NCBI RefSeq assembly: GCF_000761215.1
Contig: NZ_CP009438.1
Coordinates: forward strand, 4,288,501-4,352,500
Source: Streptomyces glaucescens
GTDB taxonomy: Bacteria > Actinomycetota > Actinomycetes > Streptomycetales > Streptomycetaceae
Length of the DNA stretch: 64,000 nucleotides
Direction of reading: 5' to 3'
A model generated the notes under the pieces. That model searched no databases and had not been told where the DNA came from. It saw only the letters and a program-made list of their open reading frames with translations. Position numbers and translations under genes: made by a program. This document shows, piece by piece, positions 1 through 8,756 of the stretch (position 1 is its first letter; each line of letters starts with the position of its first letter).

Positions 1-1
1 G

Positions 2-991
2 GAGATCCTCAAGGTCCACCAGAAGGGCAAGCCGGTCGCCCCGGACGTCGACCTCTCGGCCGTCGCCCGCCGCACCCCCGGCATGACCGGTGCCGATCTC
101 GCCAACGTCCTGAACGAGGCCGCCCTGCTGACGGCCCGCAGCGACCAGAAGCTGATCGACAACAAGATGCTCGACGAGGCCATCGACCGCGTCGTGGCGG
201 GCCCGCAGAAGCGGACCCGGATCATGTCCGACAAGGAGAAGAAGATCACCGCGTACCACGAGGGCGGTCACGCCCTGGTCGCGGCGGCCTCACCGAACTC
301 CGACCCGGTCCACAAGATCACCATCCTGTCCCGCGGGCGCGCCCTCGGCTACACGATGGTGCTCCCGGACGAGGACAAGTACTCGACCACGCGCAACGAG
401 ATGCTCGACCAGCTCGCCTACATGCTGGGCGGCCGGGCGGCCGAGGAACTGGTCTTCCACGACCCGACCACCGGCGCCGCCAACGACATCGAGAAGGCCA
501 CCAACCTGGCCCGCGCGATGGTCACCCAGTACGGCATGACGGAACGCCTCGGCGCCATCAAGTTCGGCGGCGACAACACCGAGCCGTTCCTCGGCCGCGA
601 GATGGCGCACCAGCGCGACTACTCGGAAGAGGTCGCCGCGCTGGTCGACGAAGAGGTCAAGAAGCTCATCGAGACCGCGCACAACGAGGCCTGGGAGATC
701 CTGGTCGAGAACCGCGACGTGCTCGACAACCTCGTTCTCCAGCTGCTGGAGAAGGAGACCCTGGGCAAGGAGGAGATCGCCGAGATCTTCGCCCCGATCG
801 TCAAGCGCCCGCCGCGGCCCGCCTGGACCGGCTCCTCGCGGCGCACGCCGTCCACCCGCCCGCCGGTGCTCTCCCCCAAGGAGCTGGCACTGACCAACGG
901 CGCCAACGGCGCGTCGGCGGCGATCACCGCGAAGTCCACGGCCACCGAGTCCGCGCCGGACCCGGTCCAGGAGGACCGGACCGACAGCTGA
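2..991 (+). CDS. ftsH: ATP-dependent zinc metalloprotease FtsH, C-terminal part (5' end outside window)
   Basis: This is the 3' part of a membrane-anchored AAA+ protease that degrades misfolded and regulatory membrane proteins. The open frame runs back to base 2, so the gene starts upstream of the window. The end of the AAA module is visible (RTPGMTGADLANVLNEA), followed by the M41 peptidase domain with its zinc motif HEGGH at 257-271. The conserved helices after it include LGGRAAEELVF and the T-G-A-A-N-D stretch. The last 80 or so residues form a low-complexity tail rich in Pro, Ser, Thr and Ala, as in other actinobacterial FtsH proteins. It lies directly upstream of folE on the same strand, separated by a strong hairpin. 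Confidence 0.97.
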   Translation, partial: EILKVHQKGKPVAPDVDLSAVARRTPGMTGADLANVLNEAALLTARSDQKLIDNKMLDEAIDRVVAGPQKRTRIMSDKEKKITAYHEGGHALVAAASPNSDPVHKITILSRGRALGYTMVLPDEDKYSTTRNEMLDQLAYMLGGRAAEELVFHDPTTGAANDIEKATNLARAMVTQYGMTERLGAIKFGGDNTEPFLGREMAHQRDYSEEVAALVDEEVKKLIETAHNEAWEILVENRDVLDNLVLQLLEKETLGKEEIAEIFAPIVKRPPRPAWTGSSRRTPSTRPPVLSPKELALTNGANGASAAITAKSTATESAPDPVQEDRTDS

Positions 992-1033
992 CCCGCCCGG
1001 GAGCCGCCCCGGCGGCCCCACCAGGCCCGGAAT

Positions 1034-1076
1034 GAATGCCGCGCCCACCAGGTTCTAGCCTGGGGGCGCGGCATTC
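1034..1076 (+). terminator. Hairpin between ftsH and folE
   Basis: Perfect 13-bp arms (GAATGCCGCGCCC at 1034-1046 and its complement at 1064-1076), with an inner CCAGG/CCTGG stem. There is no T-run. It is probably the ftsH terminator, but it could act as a folE leader structure because folE begins 50 bp further on. Confidence 0.75.
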
Positions 1077-1126
1077 CGCCATTTCCGGCCGCCGGGAATG
1101 CACGACACACAGGAACGAGGCACCAC

Positions 1127-1732
1127 ATGACCGACCCCGTGACGCTGGACGGCGAGGGCACCATCGGCGAGTTCGACGAGAAGCGCGCCGAGAACGCCGT
1201 ACGCGAACTCCTGATCGCGGTCGGCGAGGACCCGGACCGCGAGGGCCTCCGCGAGACGCCGGCGCGGGTGGCGCGGGCGTACCGGGAGATATTCGCCGGG
1301 CTGTGGCAAAAGCCGGAGGACGTGCTCACGACGACGTTCGACCTCGGTCACGACGAGATGGTGCTCGTGAAGGACATCGAGATCTACTCGACCTGTGAAC
1401 ATCATCTGGTCCCGTTCCGGGGCGTGGCCCACGTCGGGTACATCCCGTCCACCAGCGGGAAGATCACGGGCCTGTCCAAGCTGGCCCGGCTCGTGGACGT
1501 CTACGCCCGCCGCCCCCAGGTGCAGGAGCGGCTCACCACGCAGATCGCCGACTCCCTGATGGAGATCCTGGAGCCGCGCGGCGTGATCGTGGTCATCGAG
1601 TGTGAGCACATGTGCATGTCGATGCGTGGCATACGCAAGCCCGGAGCGAAGACCATCACCTCGGCGGTCCGCGGCCAGCTCCGGGACGCGGCGACCCGCA
1701 ACGAGGCGATGAGCCTGATCATGGCGCACTGA
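1127..1732 (+). CDS. folE: GTP cyclohydrolase I
   Basis: It converts GTP to 7,8-dihydroneopterin triphosphate, the first step of tetrahydrofolate synthesis, in the cytosol. The 201-residue length is normal for the family. Family signatures are clear: ETPARVARAY near the N-terminus, the zinc and active-site stretch CEHHLVPFRG, GKITGLSKLARLVD, and the second zinc Cys in CEHMCMSMRG. The ATG at 1127 has a GAGG element 6 nt upstream. It follows ftsH and converges on the folP-folB-folK operon, so the pathway is split over two facing transcription units. The steps after FolE are encoded opposite. Confidence 0.98.
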   Translation: MTDPVTLDGEGTIGEFDEKRAENAVRELLIAVGEDPDREGLRETPARVARAYREIFAGLWQKPEDVLTTTFDLGHDEMVLVKDIEIYSTCEHHLVPFRGVAHVGYIPSTSGKITGLSKLARLVDVYARRPQVQERLTTQIADSLMEILEPRGVIVVIECEHMCMSMRGIRKPGAKTITSAVRGQLRDAATRNEAMSLIMAH

Positions 1733-1831
1733 GCGTACGGCGAGCAGAACGCCCCTGGGCGCCCGTGCGGTGCGCCGATCGCGCAACGCGCGCGACCCGG
1801 CCGTTCGCGCCCGGACCGGGCCGCCAGGTGG

Positions 1832-2320
1832 TCAGGCCGCCGGTGCCGTGCCCGGGCCGCCCGGTTCGTCGTCCTCGGGGAGTCTGCAGACGCGCTCCAG
1901 GAAGATGGCCGCCGCTATCACGGCGATGCCCGCGAGGACCGAGAAGCCGGCGTAGATGGCCTGGTCGCGGCGGGCGGGGATGTCGAGGGACTCCAGGAGG
2001 ACGACGCCCGTGCCGCCGTACATGCCGGCGACGAGGGCGGCGACCAGGGCGCTGGCCTGGCCGAAGACGACCGCGCGGGCCGCCATCAGCGGGTCGACGC
2101 CCTTGGCTTCGGGACGGCGCTCGCGCTGGGCCTTCAGCCGGGCGCGCAGGGAGAGCGCGGTGGCCAGGAGGACCACGGCGATCAGGGCCAGGACGATGGG
2201 CGCTGCCAGGGGGACGCTCGGCAGGGTGCCGAACGAGCTCCACAGGCGGGCGCCCGCCCAGGAGAGCACTCCGGCGACGACGAACACGGCGGCCAGCACC
2301 CTGATGCGCAGCTCTCTCAC
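1832..2320 (-). CDS. DUF3180 family membrane protein at the end of the fol operon
   Basis: This is a 162-residue protein with four predicted hydrophobic segments: VLAAVFVVAGVLSW, VPLAAPIVLALIAVVLLATAL, ASALVAALVAGMYGG, and AGIAVIAAAIFL followed by an acidic, Pro-Gly tail. It starts with GTG at 2320, 72 bp after folK, and looks like the last gene of the folP operon. DUF3180 proteins habitually accompany folK/folB in actinobacteria, but their function is not known. A link to pterin or folate handling at the membrane is only inferred from context. Confidence 0.85.
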   Translation of the reverse strand: MRELRIRVLAAVFVVAGVLSWAGARLWSSFGTLPSVPLAAPIVLALIAVVLLATALSLRARLKAQRERRPEAKGVDPLMAARAVVFGQASALVAALVAGMYGGTGVVLLESLDIPARRDQAIYAGFSVLAGIAVIAAAIFLERVCRLPEDDEPGGPGTAPAA

Positions 2321-2392
2321 GGTGTCCCTTCGGCTTCCCGGGTGTCCGGCCTGGCGGATCTCCCCGACGGTGGGTCGTGTCGACCTTAACGA

Positions 2393-3004
2393 CTACTCGG
2401 GCAGCCGGAGTTCCAGGTCGGCGCGGGGTGCGACCCCTTCGCGGGTGACGGTGCCGAGGAGACCCGCGACGGAGCCGCGGCCGGGCAGCTGGGCGTCGGG
2501 GTCGACGTCGTGCCAGGGGGCGAGGACGAACGCGCGTTCGTGGGCGCGGGGGTGGGGGAGGGTGAGTTTGGGGTCGTCGGAGACCAGGTCGGCGTAGGCG
2601 ACGATGTCGACGTCGAGGGTGCGCGGGCCCCAGCGTTCGTCCCGCACCCGGTTGAAGGCCTCCTCGACGGCGTGGGCGCGTTCCAGCAGGGAGGAGGGCG
2701 GCAGGGTGGTCTTCACCACCACGACGGCGTTGAAGTAGGACGGCTGGGTGCCGGGCTCGACGCCCCACGGCTCGGTCTCGTAGACGGGGGAGACCGCCTT
2801 GATCCGTACGCCGGGCGTGTCCTCCAGGGCGTCGACGGCGCCCTGGAGGGTCTCCAGGCGGTTGCCGAGGTTGGAGCCGAGGGAGAGCACGGCGCGTTGC
2901 GGGTTGTGCAGGGTGGTGTCGGCGGCGTCGACCTTCTCGACGACGGCGGCGGGCACCGGCTGGACGGTCGGGTCGGTGGGACCCTGCGTGAAGGACGGGG
3001 TCAT
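2393..3004 (-). CDS. folK: 2-amino-4-hydroxy-6-hydroxymethyldihydropteridine pyrophosphokinase
   Basis: It transfers pyrophosphate from ATP to 6-hydroxymethyl-dihydropterin, giving the substrate for FolP. The 203-residue protein carries LSLGSNLGNR, the S-P-V-Y-E-T-E-P-W-G loop, FNAVV and the signature WGPRTLDVDIV, followed by LTLPHPRAHERAFVL. About 40 residues precede the first strand, which is longer than usual and low in complexity. The ATG at 3004 overlaps the folB stop by four bases (ATGA), indicating translational coupling. An open frame extends much further upstream but reads through folB, so it was not used. Confidence 0.96.
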   Translation of the reverse strand: MTPSFTQGPTDPTVQPVPAAVVEKVDAADTTLHNPQRAVLSLGSNLGNRLETLQGAVDALEDTPGVRIKAVSPVYETEPWGVEPGTQPSYFNAVVVVKTTLPPSSLLERAHAVEEAFNRVRDERWGPRTLDVDIVAYADLVSDDPKLTLPHPRAHERAFVLAPWHDVDPDAQLPGRGSVAGLLGTVTREGVAPRADLELRLPE

Positions 3005-3360
3005 ACTCGGCTCCGGGTGATGGTGACGGTCACGTCGTCGAAGGGGACGGTGATCGGTGCGTCCGGCTTGTGGACGCAGACCTCGACCTCCTGGACTCCC
3101 TCGTGCTTCAGACAGGCCTGGGCGATGCGCTCGGCAAGCGTCTCGATGAGGTTGACGGGCTCGCCTTCGACGACGGCCACGACCTCCTCCGCCACGATGC
3201 CGTAGTGCACGGTCTTCGCCAGGTCGTCGTCGGCCGCGGCCGGGCGGGTGTCCAGGCCCAGGACGAGGTCCACGATGAAGGTCTGGCCTTCCTCGCGTTC
3301 CTTGGGGAACACACCGTGGTGCCCGCGGGCCTTCAGGCCGCGCAGCGCGACACGATCCAC
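3001..3360 (-). CDS. folB: Dihydroneopterin aldolase
   Basis: It cleaves 7,8-dihydroneopterin to 6-hydroxymethyl-dihydropterin and glycolaldehyde. The protein is 119 residues, the usual FolB length, when started at the GTG at 3360 (V-D-R-V-A-L-R-G-L). The longer open frame would add about 35 residues unlike any FolB. Recognisable parts are GLKARGHHGVFPKERE near the N-terminus, VHYGIVAEEV, the N-L-I-E-T-L-A-E-R helix and the C-terminal VCVHKPDAPI. It is coupled to folK by a 4-bp overlap. Confidence 0.95.
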   Translation of the reverse strand: MDRVALRGLKARGHHGVFPKEREEGQTFIVDLVLGLDTRPAAADDDLAKTVHYGIVAEEVVAVVEGEPVNLIETLAERIAQACLKHEGVQEVEVCVHKPDAPITVPFDDVTVTITRSRV

Positions 3361-3636
3361 GCGAATCACTCCTGCAGTCGTCGGTTGCGGCCGGTCCGTG
3401 CCGTGTGCGGGCGGCACACCGGCCTCGGACGAATCTACCTGCGGGCACGGACAGCACCGGGCCACGGGGGCGTGACCCGGCCGGGCCAGGAGGGCCGGGT
3501 GTGCGTTCCTCCTGGTGAATCCGGCTCACGGGCTGGTAGCCGCCCCTACCCGACACGTCGTGATTCCAACCACTCCTTGGTCCCTTCGGGCCCTCTTCCG
3601 GTGCGTCCGGGACCCTCTTGGGTGGCTGTTACCCGC
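3361..3636. other. Gene-free gap inside the fol operon
   Basis: These 276 bp separate the NTF2-like gene from folB on the minus strand. I see GC-rich partial inverted repeats (GGTCCC near 3580 against GGGACC near 3610) but no recognised riboswitch core and no credible ORF. It may hold a second promoter for folB-folK. Confidence 0.4.
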
Positions 3637-4140
3637 TCAGGCGGGGGTGTCGTCGCCCTCGGCGTCGTCGGTTTCGGTCAGGACGGGCGAGGCGTGGTGC
3701 GACCAGAGTTTCCAGCCGTCGGACGTGCGCCGGTAGATGTTGGTGGCGACCACGAGCTGGCCCACGAGCGGGCCCAGCTCGTCGCCGTCGTCGGGGGCGG
3801 GGCCGCCGCTGAGGATGTTCTCGGTGCAGGTCACCAGGGCGGTGTCGCCGGTGACGGAGACATGGACGTCGGTGAGGAAGAACTGGATGTAGTCGGTGTT
3901 GGCCATGATCAGCGCGTACGACCGCAGCACCTCGCCGCGGCCGGTGAGCACCGGCCAGCCGGGGTGTACGCAGGAGATCACGCCGGTGTCCGCCGGGTCG
4001 TGGTACGTCTCGTCGACGCCCAGGTCGGACGGGGTGAGCCAGAGGCGGGAGACGGTCTCGAAGTCGCCGCGCTCCAGTGCCTCGTAGAAGGCGGTGTTGG
4101 CGAGTTCGACCTGCTCGACGTCGGTGTGGGGAGCGCTCAC
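3637..4140 (-). CDS. NTF2/SnoaL-like fold protein, DUF4440 type
   Basis: This 167-residue cytosolic protein has the pattern of the NTF2-like alpha+beta barrel. There is an N-terminal helix pair (VELANTAFYEALERGDFETVSRLW), then H-P-G-W-P-V-L-T-G-R-G-E-V, and the strands VTCTENIL, VVATNIYRR and DGWKLWSHHASPV. Such proteins bind small ligands or act as isomerases or hydrolases, and the sequence does not fix the substrate. The GTG at 4140 overlaps the folP stop by 4 bp, so it is translated together with FolP. The position in all visible fol genes suggests a pterin-related role, which is inference only. Confidence 0.88.
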   Translation of the reverse strand: MSAPHTDVEQVELANTAFYEALERGDFETVSRLWLTPSDLGVDETYHDPADTGVISCVHPGWPVLTGRGEVLRSYALIMANTDYIQFFLTDVHVSVTGDTALVTCTENILSGGPAPDDGDELGPLVGQLVVATNIYRRTSDGWKLWSHHASPVLTETDDAEGDDTPA

Positions 4141-5132
4141 CGGGTTCCTTCGGAGGTGTGTGCGCCGGCGGAGGTGATGTCGACGGGGCGCGCTTCGGGG
4201 GTGCAGGCGCCGGGCGTGTGCGCGGTGCCGTACGTCTGGTGTGCGGGGGCCGCGACCGGCGGATGTCCGGCCGTACGCGCTCCTTCCACGGCGCGTGCGA
4301 CGCGTACCGCGTCCGCGGTCGCGCGCACCTCGTGCACCCGCACCGCCCATGCGCCGGCCTGCGCCGCGAGCGCGGAGACGGCGGCGGTCGCCGCGTCGCG
4401 TTCCCGCGCGGGCGGCGGGGCGCCGTCCGGTCCGGCGAGCACCCGCCCGAGGAACCGTTTGCGGGAGGCGGCGACGAGCAGCGGGTGGCCGAGGCCGCGC
4501 AGCCGGTCCAGGTGGGCGAGCAGGGCCAGGTCGTGCTCGGCGTCCTTGGAGAAGCCGAGGCCGGGGTCGACGACGATCCGGTCGGCGGCGATGCCGCCCG
4601 CGAGGACGGCCTCCACGCGCGCGTGCAGCTCGTCGACGACCTCGGTGACGACGTCGGCGTAGACGCCCCGGACGTTGCCGCCCTGCAGGAAGCCGCGCCA
4701 GTGCATGACGACGAAGGGGGCGCCCGCGTCGGCCACGACCGGGACCATCGCCGGGTCGGCGAGGCCGCCGCTGACGTCGTTGACCAGGGCGGCGCCCGCC
4801 GCGAGGGCCTGTTCGGCGACCGAGGCGCGCATGGTGTCGACGGACACGACGACGCCTTCGGAGGCCAGTCCGCGGACGACGGGGACGACCCGCCGCAGCT
4901 CCTCCGCCTCGTCGACCCGGGTGGCGCCGGGGCGGGTGGACTCGCCGCCGACGTCGACCAGGTCGGCCCCCTGGGCGACCATCTCCAGGCCGTGCTTGAC
5001 CGCGGCGGTCGTGTCGAACCAGCGGCCGCCGTCGGAGAAGGAGTCGGGCGTCACGTTCACCACGCCCATGACCGCGCAGCGGTCCCAATCCGGAAGGCCT
5101 GTGATGTGCCCGCGTCCGCTCTGGTTGCTCAT
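4137..5132 (-). CDS. folP: Dihydropteroate synthase
   Basis: It condenses dihydropterin pyrophosphate with p-aminobenzoate to form dihydropteroate, and is the target of sulfonamides. The TIM-barrel motifs are all present: GVVNVTPDSFSDGG, VDVGGESTRPGA, VSVDTMRA, VNDVSGG, VVDPGLGFSK, ASRKRFLG and a final V-R-V-H-E-V. At 331 residues it is about 50 longer than typical, because of a low-complexity tail after the last barrel helix. The ATG at 5132 lies 6 nt after TACGCT on the minus strand, so this is probably a leaderless first gene of the operon folP, NTF2-like, folB, folK, DUF3180. Confidence 0.96.
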   Translation of the reverse strand: MSNQSGRGHITGLPDWDRCAVMGVVNVTPDSFSDGGRWFDTTAAVKHGLEMVAQGADLVDVGGESTRPGATRVDEAEELRRVVPVVRGLASEGVVVSVDTMRASVAEQALAAGAALVNDVSGGLADPAMVPVVADAGAPFVVMHWRGFLQGGNVRGVYADVVTEVVDELHARVEAVLAGGIAADRIVVDPGLGFSKDAEHDLALLAHLDRLRGLGHPLLVAASRKRFLGRVLAGPDGAPPPARERDAATAAVSALAAQAGAWAVRVHEVRATADAVRVARAVEGARTAGHPPVAAPAHQTYGTAHTPGACTPEARPVDITSAGAHTSEGTR

Positions 5133-5138
5133 ACGTTC

Positions 5139-5144
5139 AGCGTA
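5139..5144 (-). promoter_or_regulatory. -10 element of the folP operon
   Basis: TACGCT, 6 nt before the folP ATG. No good -35 is visible. Confidence 0.6.
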
Positions 5145-5265
5145 GGCCCCCGCGGGCGTGCGGCTCTTCACGTCGGGCGGCCCGGACGGAAGCCCTCCGG
5201 GGGGAGGAGGGGGGCGGGCCGCCGTCCGGGCCTGTCCTGGGGGCCGTGCCGCGCCGTCCAGCGCG

Positions 5266-7314
5266 TCAGGCCGCGTGGACCTCGCGCTTCTCGGCCGGGG
5301 AGACCTCGCGCTCCTGGGCCGGGGCGACCTCGTGTTCCCCGGCCGCGGGGACCTGGTCGCCGGCCGGGCGGGTGCCGGGTGCCGGCGCCGGGCGGGCGTC
5401 CTGTCCGTGCGCCGTGCGGGCCTTGTGCCCCGGGGCCGGGCGGACGTCCTGGGCACGCGCCGCGCGGGCGTCCCCCTCGCCCGCCGGCCGGGCGGTCGCG
5501 TCCCGTACCGCGTGGACGCACGGGCGGGGCACGGGCCGGCGGCGGCGCAACGGGCGCGGCAGCAGCTCGGCGGGGTCGAGGAAGCCCTCGGCCTGCATGG
5601 CCGCGAAGCCGATGCGCGGCAGGTCGGCGGAGGCGCGGTAGACGACGAACCTCGGCTCCCAGCGTGGCCGGAACTTGGCGTTGAACTTGTACAGGGACTC
5701 GATCTGGAACCAGCGGGACAGGAAGAGCAGCAGCCCCCGCCAGGCGCGCAGCACCGGCCCCGCGCCGATCTTCTCGCCGCGGGCCAGCGCCGAGCGGAAC
5801 ATCGCGAAGTTGAGCGACACGCGCGCGATGCCGAGCTCCGGGGCGGCCTGGAGGGCGGCGACGATCAGAAGTTCGTTCATGCCGGGGTCGGCCGAGCGGT
5901 CGCGGCGCATCAGGTCCAGAGAGACGCCGTCGGTGCCCCAGGGCACGAAGTGCAGGACGGCCTTCAGGTCGCCGTACGGACCCGGCTGGGCCTCGTCCTT
6001 GTGCGCGGTGGCGATCAGGCAGTCGCCGTCGGCCGGGTCGCCGATGCGGCCCAGCGCCATGGAGAAGCCGCGTTCGGTGTCGGTGCCGCGCCAGTCGTCG
6101 GCGGCCCGGCGGATCCGCTCCAGTTCGGCCGCGTCCAGGTCACGCACGCGTCGTACCCGGGTCCGGTAACCGGCGCGCTCGATGCGCTTGACCATCTGGC
6201 GCACGTTGCGCATCGCACGGCCGGCGAGGGAGAAATCCGGGACGTCCACCACCGCCTCGTCGCCCAGTTCGAGGGCGTCGAGACCGGTCTCGCGGGTCCA
6301 CACCTCGCCGCCGGTCTCGGAGCAGCCCATCACGGCGGGCGTCCAGGAGTGGGCGCGGGCCTCGTCCATGAAGCGTTCGATGGCGCCGGGCCAGGCCTCG
6401 ACGTCGCCGATGGGGTCGCCGCTGGCGAGCATCACCCCGGACACCACGCGGTAGGTGACCGCGGCCTTGCCGCTGGGCGAGAAGACGACGGCCTTGTCGC
6501 GGCGCAGCGCGAAGTGGCCGAGCGAGTCGCGCCCGCCGTGCTTGTCGAGCAGGGCCCGCAGCCGGACCTCGTCCTCCGGGGTGAGCCGCGCGGCCGGGTG
6601 CTCGGGGCGCAGGGCGAGGTAGGCCGTGGTGACGGCGGTGAGCAGGCCGAGGGCGCCCAGGGAGAAGCCGACCGTCCACGAGGTGTTGCCGCGGTAGCCG
6701 ACCGGGCCCTCGAAGCCGAACAGGCCGTACAGGACGTGCGTCAGCCGGTCGGCCAGGCTGGGGTCGCCGACCATGCGGCCGGGGTGGGCGCCGACGATGA
6801 CCAGGCCGAGGGCGAGGGAACCGGCGCTCATCAGCACGAAGTTGGCGAGGGCGCGCCACCGGCTGCGCGGGTCGGGCAGGGCGGCGAACTGGTCGCGGTG
6901 GCGCAGCAGCACCGCGAGCAGGGCGAGGGAGATCAGCACGCCGAGCACGGAGTGCCGGTAGGCGAACTGGGCGGCCGCGCCGGCCGGCAGCAGGGCGACG
7001 GCGGCCCGCCAGGCGCGGCGTTTGCGGCGCTTCAGGCCGTGTGCGAGCAGCAGCAGCAGCACACCGGCGCTGAGCGCGAGTGCCGCCGCGAACGGGCCGA
7101 GCGCGCCGGGCAGCACCTCGGCGAGGGCGTGCATCCTGCTGTACCGGAAGCGCGGGAAGACGCCCGCGGCGATGTCCAGCAGTCCCACGAGGGCGCACGC
7201 CCTGGCGACGAGGACGGGCACGGCCTCCGGTCGCGGGCCGCGCAGCAGTCGGCGCGCCCGGCTCGGCCCGCCCGGAACCCCATCCGACATTTCCCCATCT
7301 TGCCTGACAGACAT
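5266..7314 (-). CDS. MprF/LysX-like phosphatidylglycerol lysyltransferase-type membrane protein (DUF2156)
   Basis: It is about 682 residues long. The N-terminal half holds six or more membrane segments (for example LVARACALVGLLDIAAG, FAAALALSAGVLLLLLAHGL, VLISLALLAVLL, FVLMSAGSLALGLVIVG and FSLGALGLLTAVTTAYLAL). The C-terminal half is a GNAT-like DUF2156 aminoacyl-transfer domain with ALRRDKAVVFSPSGKAAV, GDPIGD, HFVPWG, GMNELLIVAAL and LYKFNAKFRPRWEPR. Proteins of this type aminoacylate phosphatidylglycerol and lower sensitivity to cationic peptides. No lysyl-tRNA synthetase domain is fused. The last 100 residues are Ala, Pro, Arg and His repeats. I chose the ATG at 7314 (GGGA 5 nt upstream); 7290 and 7365 are alternatives. 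Confidence 0.85.
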   Translation of the reverse strand: MSVRQDGEMSDGVPGGPSRARRLLRGPRPEAVPVLVARACALVGLLDIAAGVFPRFRYSRMHALAEVLPGALGPFAAALALSAGVLLLLLAHGLKRRKRRAWRAAVALLPAGAAAQFAYRHSVLGVLISLALLAVLLRHRDQFAALPDPRSRWRALANFVLMSAGSLALGLVIVGAHPGRMVGDPSLADRLTHVLYGLFGFEGPVGYRGNTSWTVGFSLGALGLLTAVTTAYLALRPEHPAARLTPEDEVRLRALLDKHGGRDSLGHFALRRDKAVVFSPSGKAAVTYRVVSGVMLASGDPIGDVEAWPGAIERFMDEARAHSWTPAVMGCSETGGEVWTRETGLDALELGDEAVVDVPDFSLAGRAMRNVRQMVKRIERAGYRTRVRRVRDLDAAELERIRRAADDWRGTDTERGFSMALGRIGDPADGDCLIATAHKDEAQPGPYGDLKAVLHFVPWGTDGVSLDLMRRDRSADPGMNELLIVAALQAAPELGIARVSLNFAMFRSALARGEKIGAGPVLRAWRGLLLFLSRWFQIESLYKFNAKFRPRWEPRFVVYRASADLPRIGFAAMQAEGFLDPAELLPRPLRRRRPVPRPCVHAVRDATARPAGEGDARAARAQDVRPAPGHKARTAHGQDARPAPAPGTRPAGDQVPAAGEHEVAPAQEREVSPAEKREVHAA

Positions 7315-7487
7315 CGCATCCCGTGGTTCTGCGAGAGAGCTTGGATCCGGTGCCGATTCGGGCATCCGGCGACATTGCGCCCTCTAGGACGGTGTCTCGG
7401 GGGCGGAGGTTCACTCCGTTCCCCCAAGCGGGGTCAAAGGCCGGGGAAACCCGGGGAAAGTCAGGGAAGGACGGGTGGGTGCCACCC

Positions 7488-8603
7488 ATGGGGCTCACGA
7501 GTGACGTGGTGCTGGCGCTGGCGGTCGGGTCGGCCGTCGCGCTGTTCGCCGCAACGGTGTGGCTGTGGCCACGGCTGGCCCGGCGCGGCTGGCGGGCCGT
7601 CGGCGGCCGGGTCGGGCTGCTGCTGGCCACACAGGTGGCGCTGTTCGCCGCGGTGGGGCTGGCCGCCAACCAGTCGTTCGGCTTCTACGCGAGCTGGGCG
7701 GACCTGTTCGGGCAGGAGGACGACCTGGGCGTGGTGGTCGACCATGCCGGGGGCGGCGGTGTGAAGGTCCTGGAGAACGAGCGGGTGCCGGGGGCGCCGG
7801 GACTGCGGCCGGAGATCAACGGGCGGGTGCAGAAGGTCGCCCTGGCCGGCCGTTCGACCGGGCTGACGGTGCCCGCGTACGTGTACCTGCCGCCGGAGTA
7901 CTTCCAGCCGCGCTACCGCACGCACGCCTTCCCCGCGGCCGTGGTGCTGAGCGGCTATCCGGGCACCGCGCGGTCACTGGTCGACAAGCTGCACTTCCCG
8001 CGCACCGCCCGGGATCTGGCGGCCAAGGGCCGGATGGAACCGATGGTCCTGGTGATGCTGCGGCCGACCGTGGCGCCGCCGCGGGACACCGAGTGCGTGG
8101 ACGTCCCCGGCGGCCCGCAGGCGGAGACGTTCTTCGCGAAGGACCTGCCGGCGGCGGTCGGGGGCCACTACCGGGTGGACGGCGAGCCGGGCCGGTGGGG
8201 TGTCATCGGCGACTCCACGGGCGGTTACTGCGCCTTGAAGTTCGCGATGCACCACCCGGACGTCTACGGCGCCGGCGCGGGCCTGTCGCCGTACTACGAC
8301 GCGCTGACCGACGCGACCACGGGCGACCTCTTCCAGGGGGACGAGTCGGTGCGCGACCGCGCCGATCTGTGGTGGTGCCTGGACCATCTGCCCGCGCCGA
8401 AGACCTCGCTGCTCGTCACCAGCAGTAAGTCCGGTGAGAGCAACTACAAGGACACACTGAAGTTCATCGACCGGGTGAAAGCGGCGCCCCCGACGCGTAT
8501 CTCGTCGATCATCCTGGAAAGCGGCGGGCACAACTTCAACACCTGGCGGCGGGAGATCCCGGCCGCGCTGGAGTGGCTGGGCGGGCGGCTGACCGAGGAG
8601 TGA
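7488..8603 (+). CDS. Membrane-anchored alpha/beta-hydrolase esterase (esterase D / antigen 85-like)
   Basis: The 371-residue protein begins with two membrane segments (VLALAVGSAVALFAATVWLW and VGLLLATQVALFAAVGLAA), so the catalytic domain is probably outside the membrane. The hydrolase domain shows YVYLPPEYF, VVLSGYPG, the nucleophile elbow IGDSTGG with Ser243, and the catalytic His348 in ESGGHNFNTW. This pattern matches the putative esterase family (PF00756) that includes mycolyltransferase-like and S-formylglutathione-hydrolase-like enzymes. The substrate cannot be read from the sequence. It is divergent from the MprF-like gene. The ATG at 7488 was chosen because the longer frame overlaps the opposite gene's start. 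Confidence 0.85.
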   Translation: MGLTSDVVLALAVGSAVALFAATVWLWPRLARRGWRAVGGRVGLLLATQVALFAAVGLAANQSFGFYASWADLFGQEDDLGVVVDHAGGGGVKVLENERVPGAPGLRPEINGRVQKVALAGRSTGLTVPAYVYLPPEYFQPRYRTHAFPAAVVLSGYPGTARSLVDKLHFPRTARDLAAKGRMEPMVLVMLRPTVAPPRDTECVDVPGGPQAETFFAKDLPAAVGGHYRVDGEPGRWGVIGDSTGGYCALKFAMHHPDVYGAGAGLSPYYDALTDATTGDLFQGDESVRDRADLWWCLDHLPAPKTSLLVTSSKSGESNYKDTLKFIDRVKAAPPTRISSIILESGGHNFNTWRREIPAALEWLGGRLTEE

Positions 8604-8743
8604 AACGATCTTGGTGAATTCGGCGCCGGGCTCTTTCCCCGTGCCGGACCCTTTCCTTCCGCCTTGTCTTCCTGATGGGATGTGAACCCTCGCCGGTGGC
8701 TTTCTTTTTACGGCCCGGGGCACCACGATTCGCGTACGCGCGG

Positions 8744-8749
8744 TAAGTT
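8744..8749 (+). promoter_or_regulatory. -10 element, leaderless gene at 8757
   Basis: TAAGTT followed by 7 nt and ATG. Confidence 0.55.
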
Positions 8750-8756
8750 TCTGGCC

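Noticed and set aside
290..1048. Long minus-strand ORF opposite ftsH
   Set aside because: It is an out-of-frame shadow of ftsH with Gly, Arg and Leu-rich low-complexity sequence and no family features. The many similar long antisense frames across the window were rejected for the same reason.
3361..3636. Possible folate-related riboswitch within the fol operon
   Set aside because: Only GC-rich partial inverted repeats were seen and no known aptamer core.
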